This document shows positions 6,040 to 8,723 of a stretch of DNA of 8,723 nt, one piece after another. The notes beneath the pieces were generated by a model. It saw only the letters and a program-made list of their open reading frames with translations, had not been told where the DNA came from and ran no database searches. Location of the stretch: assembly GCA_035539015.1 (NCBI GenBank), contig DATLJF010000218.1, positions 1 through 8,723 on the forward strand, given 5' to 3'. Each line of letters begins with the position of its first letter. Position 1 is the first letter of the stretch. This stretch comes from Stenotrophomonas_A sp035539015 (GTDB lineage Bacteria; Pseudomonadota; Gammaproteobacteria; Xanthomonadales; Xanthomonadaceae). Both the position numbers and the translations under genes were made by a program.

Positions 6040-6159
6040 TTACTCTTCTTCCTCGGCTCCGCCCTGCTGCTGTTGCTGTTGCTGCTGCTGGCGGCGCTGG
6101 TTGTCGTTCTGCGCGTCGGTGTTGTCGCCCTGCTGACGCTGGTTCTGCTGATTGGCCAT
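6040..6159 (-). CDS. Poly-glutamine 39-residue microprotein
   Basis: The product starts MANQQNQRQQGDNTDAQNDN, continues QRR, then nine consecutive Gln (24-32), then GGAEEEE. Sixteen of 39 residues are Gln and five are Asn, so it is hydrophilic, low-complexity and presumably disordered, with a basic RR before the Gln tract and an acidic tail. No signal peptide or membrane segment is visible. GGAG lies 8 nt before ATG 6159. A perfect intrinsic terminator 23 nt after the stop makes this a complete one-gene transcript, the strongest sign that it is expressed. In-frame codons run up to 6291 without a stop, but they lack a better start and overlap the 3' end of the formamidase gene. I do not recognise a functional family. 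Prion-like assembly or RNA binding are speculations from composition. Confidence 0.68.
   Translation of the reverse strand: MANQQNQRQQGDNTDAQNDNQRRQQQQQQQQQGGAEEEE
6064..6090 (-). repeat. CAG/CAA nine-codon tract (poly-Gln)
   Basis: Nine glutamine codons in a row read CAG x3, CAA, CAG, CAA, CAG x3 on the - strand. The pattern is symmetric. The two CAA interruptions limit but do not remove the chance of replication slippage, which would add or remove Gln in frame. Confidence 0.9.
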
Positions 6160-6208
6160 GGTTGGCGCTCCGGGTTGAGGGGGGTGTCGCGGACCAAGAC
6201 TGCGCCGC

Positions 6209-6256
6209 AAAGCGTTAGGGCTGCGTAGTGTTTTCGCTCGCTGCAATGAACGCTTT
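6209..6256. other. Spaced inverted repeat AAAGCGTT/AACGCTTT
   Basis: AAAGCGTT (6209-6216) and AACGCTTT (6249-6256) are perfect inverted copies separated by 32 nt. They lie between the stop of the formamidase gene (6288) and the start of the poly-Gln gene (6159). They could be paired operator half-sites for the poly-Gln gene or the base of a long 3' hairpin of the formamidase transcript. The spacing between them is AT-richer than its surroundings. Only the repeat itself is directly visible. Confidence 0.3.
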
Positions 6257-6287
6257 AGTCGCGCCTCGGCCGGCGGCCGCACCGGTC

Positions 6288-7622
6288 TCAACGCGGGGCG
6301 CCGGCGCCCGCCGCTGGCTCGATCGGCACGGCAGTCGGCAGCCGCTGCAATACCGACTTATCCAATTTTGCCGCCACGCCGACGCTGCGCCCGGCCAGGT
6401 TGGCCACTTGGTATTGCACCGCCACGCCCAACACTTGGCTCGCCTCGGACAGGTCAATGGCATAGGCCTGACGCAGCCACTGCAACATGCCCGACGTGGC
6501 GATGCGCAAGGCATCGTCGGTGGACCCCGCCTGGCCCAGCGTCATGATTTGCGTCGGCGATTCGACACGTGGCGTGACGATCGGATAGTGCTTCAACAGC
6601 TCGATCCGCACGACTACATCCAGCGAGGTCTCGAGCGCCCATTGCGTGGTTTCGCCGTCACCCTGCAGCGCGTGGCCATCACCCAGATACAACAGCGCAC
6701 CTGGCTGCTGCACCGGCAAATACACCGTGTTGCCTTCCACCACTGCGTTGAAATCCATATTGCCGCCGACCCGGTCGGTATCGCCGGTGGACAGCGCCGC
6801 AGCGCCGAACCCCGGTGCGACCGCCAGCCCCCCCAGCATCGGCCGCACCGGCACCTCGAAGTCCTTCAGGCCGGCGCTGGCGTCTTGCCTGCGCGCCACG
6901 CCTTTCTGCCGGTCCAGTGTCCAGCGCACCGGCTTGCCCAGGCCAACGGCCTCGCTCGCCACGCGCGGCGTCTGCAGCCGGCCCACCACCCCATCCAGGC
7001 TGTCGGCATAGTCGCGGTTGAGCTTCAGCGAGCTCACTGTGACTGCCAAGGTATCGCCGGGCTCGGCGCCCACCACGAAGAACGGTCCGACCTGTGGGTT
7101 GCCGAACAAGGCCCGGGTCACGCCGTGCTGGTCCACGCCGCCCGAGTCCAGCGTGGTGGTCTGTATCGAATCGCCCGGCCAGAGAACCAGCACCGGCGCG
7201 CGGTCGGCACTGAAGGTATTGGAATAGCCGGTCGGCGCGTACACGTGCAGGCGCGGTACGGCGTCGGCGCGCTTGGGCACCCGCCACCCAGTGAAGGCGT
7301 GCTGGGCACGTGCCTTGGGGTCATTGGTATCCGGCAGCTCGCCCCGCCCGCGCATCTGATCGCGATCGATGCGGCCCTCGAACGCCTGGCGCTCGCCCGC
7401 GCGCCCGGTGGCAGTGAACTGCAATCGGTTCGCGTGCAAGGTGCCGATGAGTGGGTCGCCGCCGAGGGTGCCGACGACACGGGTCCCCTGAAGCTCTAGA
7501 TCCAATGTTTGGTAACTCGGCGTTCCCCAAAGATCGATTGCGACGATCCACTGGTCCGTGGCAGATGCGCTCAGTGGCAATGCAACCAATAGCCCTGCGA
7601 GTAATGTTCTTGGCGTGATCAA
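6288..7622 (-). CDS. Exported acetamidase/formamidase-family protein
   Basis: This 444-residue protein would hydrolyse short amides such as formamide or acetamide to the acid and ammonia if active. Family signatures are PGDTLAV (188-194), GGNMDFNAVVEGNTVYLPV (286-304) and GDGHALQGDGE (314-324). Unlike classic cytosolic members it begins with a Sec signal peptide (ITPRTLLAGLLVALPLSASA, cleavage after Ala21) and then about 95 residues (22-115) that look like an added beta-rich domain before the amidase core. It should act in the periplasm, where the substrate may differ from small amides. The only start consistent with the signal peptide is TTG at 7622-7620. The in-frame TGA at 7679 precedes it, no ATG or GTG lies between, and no good Shine-Dalgarno is visible. 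A CRP/Clp-like box lies about 70-85 nt upstream. It follows the phosphatase gene by 119 nt. Confidence 0.88.
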   Translation of the reverse strand: MITPRTLLAGLLVALPLSASATDQWIVAIDLWGTPSYQTLDLELQGTRVVGTLGGDPLIGTLHANRLQFTATGRAGERQAFEGRIDRDQMRGRGELPDTNDPKARAQHAFTGWRVPKRADAVPRLHVYAPTGYSNTFSADRAPVLVLWPGDSIQTTTLDSGGVDQHGVTRALFGNPQVGPFFVVGAEPGDTLAVTVSSLKLNRDYADSLDGVVGRLQTPRVASEAVGLGKPVRWTLDRQKGVARRQDASAGLKDFEVPVRPMLGGLAVAPGFGAAALSTGDTDRVGGNMDFNAVVEGNTVYLPVQQPGALLYLGDGHALQGDGETTQWALETSLDVVVRIELLKHYPIVTPRVESPTQIMTLGQAGSTDDALRIATSGMLQWLRQAYAIDLSEASQVLGVAVQYQVANLAGRSVGVAAKLDKSVLQRLPTAVPIEPAAGAGAPR

Positions 7623-7690
7623 GGCAGTGGCAGTCCATACCGGCCCGAGGGCAAGAGCCTGGAAGCTACCACTGCCTCATGACGCACCGT

Positions 7691-7706
7691 AGTGACCAAA
7701 GTCACC
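7691..7706 (-). promoter_or_regulatory. CRP/Clp-like palindrome (GTGA-N6-TCAC)
   Basis: The sequence A-GTGA-CCAAAG-TCAC-C has both core half-sites of the CRP-family consensus TGTGA-N6-TCACA intact, within the exact palindrome GTGACCAAAGTCAC (7692-7705). It is in the 119-nt gap before the formamidase-family gene, centred about 76 nt from its TTG. A weak -10-like TAGCTT at 7668-7663 would place the site near -42, the classical activator position. In xanthomonads the CRP homologue is Clp, which is controlled by cyclic di-GMP. The site is visible; binding is inference. Confidence 0.45.
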
Positions 7707-7741
7707 TGCGGCTCGCGCGCGGCCCGGAGCGGGCGGGCGCC

Positions 7742-8662
7742 TCAGCCGGCCTGGCCGAGCCGGGTCTTCAAGCTAAGGATGTCCTCTTCGCTCAAGCCGA
7801 CGGCCTTCAAATAGCCGGCCGCCCCGCCGTACTGCGTGTGCAGCGCGTCCAGGAACATTTCCATGTTCTCCGGTCCGGTACCGCCCATGGCGGCGAGCTT
7901 CTTGGCGATCTCCGGATGCTGGCGCATCACTTCCATCATCTGCGCGTTCATCGCGCTGTCCTTGGGCTGGCCTTCCAGGTAGTGCGCCGAGATCGCGTAG
8001 TTGTGCACGATGTCCGCGCGCGACACGCCTGCCAGATCCAGCAGCAAGCCGGAGATGATGCCGGTGCGATCCTTGCCGGCGGTGCAGTGGAACAGCACGG
8101 TGCCTTGGTCCTGCGCGGCGATCAGCTGGAACACCTGCTTGAACTGCGGCTTGTTGCTGCCCAGCCATTGCGTGTACGCCGCGCCGAGGGTATCCGGGAA
8201 GCTGGTCATCAGCTTCTGCATGTCCATCTTCTCGGTGCCCATCAGCGAAATGCGCTGGTAGTCGAAGCGCGCGTCGTCGGCCAGCACGTCGTGCGACTGC
8301 GCTTCCTCATCGCCGGTGCGCAGGTCGATGTCCAGCGTCACCCCGGCGGCAGCGAGGGCATCGCGGTCGGCGGCGGTGAGGCGGCTGAGGTCGGCGGTAC
8401 GGACGAAGGCCGTGGCCGGGATCGGCCCGTGCTTGCCCTGCAGGCCGGCGAAGGTGCGTGCGTTCCAGGCACCCTGCAGCGGCACCACGCGCTGGGCGTC
8501 GTCGGCGCGCGGTGCGACGTTGGCCGGCGCCATGCGCGCGGCTTGCGCCGCGGCACTGGCCTGCGGCGCGGTGGTCGGCTGCGCCACCTGTGCACTGGCG
8601 CTGGCGCTCGCCAGTACCAAGGCCAGGGCGAGGGTGAGGGCGTGCTTGTTGTGCGTGTTCAT
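7742..8662 (-). CDS. Exported tyrosine/lipid phosphatase (CxxGKDR P-loop)
   Basis: This 306-residue protein begins with a signal peptide (MNTHNKHALTLALALVLASA, cleavage near Ala24), so it should be periplasmic or secreted. An Ala/Gln-rich linker (25-57) precedes the catalytic domain of the Y_phosphatase3 type. Landmarks are AWNARTFAGL (65-74), DIDLRTGDEE (111-120) and the P-loop HCTAGKDRTG (192-201), with nucleophile Cys193 and Arg199. YAISAHYLEG (222-231) is also typical. The Lys in CxxGKDR is shared with mycobacterial MptpB, Listeria LipA and PTEN-like enzymes, which act on phosphoinositides as well as phosphotyrosine. Lipid or broad phosphate-ester substrates are therefore plausible. ATG 8662 has GGAG 8 nt upstream. 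The gene starts 17 nt after the stop of a probable TonB-dependent receptor, so the pair likely form an operon for uptake of a phosphorylated or iron-bound nutrient. Confidence 0.92.
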   Translation of the reverse strand: MNTHNKHALTLALALVLASASASAQVAQPTTAPQASAAAQAARMAPANVAPRADDAQRVVPLQGAWNARTFAGLQGKHGPIPATAFVRTADLSRLTAADRDALAAAGVTLDIDLRTGDEEAQSHDVLADDARFDYQRISLMGTEKMDMQKLMTSFPDTLGAAYTQWLGSNKPQFKQVFQLIAAQDQGTVLFHCTAGKDRTGIISGLLLDLAGVSRADIVHNYAISAHYLEGQPKDSAMNAQMMEVMRQHPEIAKKLAAMGGTGPENMEMFLDALHTQYGGAAGYLKAVGLSEEDILSLKTRLGQAG

Positions 8663-8679
8663 CGGCGGACTCCAGGGGT

Positions 8680-8723
8680 TCAGAAGCGCACGGCCACGTC
8701 CAGGCCAAAGGTGCGCGGGTCGT
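8680..8723 (-). CDS. C-terminus of a probable TonB-dependent receptor (partial)
   Basis: Reading on the - strand from the window edge, the last codons give DPRTFGLDVAVRF followed by TGA. An ending of DPRT-(hydrophobic strand)-R-Phe is the usual last beta-strand of TonB-dependent outer-membrane receptors, whose terminal Phe is read by the BAM complex. Only 13 residues are visible, so substrate and subfamily cannot be judged. The 17-nt spacing to the phosphatase start indicates co-transcription. Confidence 0.65.
   Translation of the reverse strand, partial: DPRTFGLDVAVRF

Noticed and set aside
5856..6197. N-terminal extension of the PhnA-like protein
   Set aside because: It would run through the perfect terminator at 5982-6016 and through the poly-Gln gene in another frame. 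No coding character is visible.
6228..7499. 423-codon open frame on the + strand
   Set aside because: It is antisense to the formamidase-family gene, whose motifs and signal peptide are clear. The Arg/His/Gln-rich product looks like a mirror frame.
7321..7638. ATG 7638 as the start of the gene at 6288-7622
   Set aside because: It is in a different frame from the amidase core and would need a frameshift. The product from this ATG has no signal peptide or motif.
7711..7741. GC-rich self-complementary stretch after the phosphatase stop as a terminator
   Set aside because: Only short imperfect stems (such as GCCC/GGGC) form and no T-run follows, so it is not convincing as an intrinsic terminator.

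Overview
The window looks like chromosome from a high-GC gammaproteobacterium, most likely a member of the Xanthomonadaceae/Lysobacteraceae (Stenotrophomonas, Pseudoxanthomonas, Lysobacter or a relative). This is an inference from GC-rich codon use, several exported proteins, the tail of a TonB-dependent receptor, and small-protein families I associate with this group. I see no rRNA, tRNA, insertion sequence, CRISPR array or phage gene.

Left part, + strand (about 320-4106). A putative promoter region leads into a 1047-residue hybrid sensor (348-3491). It carries a CheB methylesterase, a CheR methyltransferase, a PAS-like region, an Asn/Glu heptad coiled coil, a second PAS domain and a C-terminal HWE-type histidine kinase. 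A stand-alone receiver (3534-3911) follows after 42 nt and is the obvious phosphoacceptor for the kinase. A 38-residue lysine-rich microprotein (3990-4106) comes next, and a strong hairpin with a UUCG loop (4128-4156) lies in the convergent junction with the minus-strand genes.

Middle part, - strand (6159 down to 4179). Three transcription units are separated by recognisable intrinsic terminators. The first is a 39-residue poly-Gln microprotein (6040-6159) with a textbook terminator at 5982-6016. The second is a four-helix PhnA-like membrane protein (4830-5855) followed after 27 nt by a 23-residue hydrophobic microprotein (4731-4802), ending in a hairpin at 4684-4718. The third is an exported protein with four EF-hands (4179-4613).

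Right part, - strand (8723 down to 6288). The last codons of a probable TonB-dependent receptor (8680-8723) sit 17 nt upstream of an exported tyrosine/lipid phosphatase with a CxxGKDR P-loop (7742-8662). After a 119-nt gap with a perfect GTGA-N6-TCAC box (CRP/Clp-like) comes an exported acetamidase/formamidase-family protein (6288-7622) that appears to start with TTG.

The window contains one well-defined signalling module (the hybrid sensor plus its receiver). Around it are envelope or periplasmic proteins and three very small proteins of unknown function, which are the least described content. I find no evidence of a wholly new defence or mobile system.
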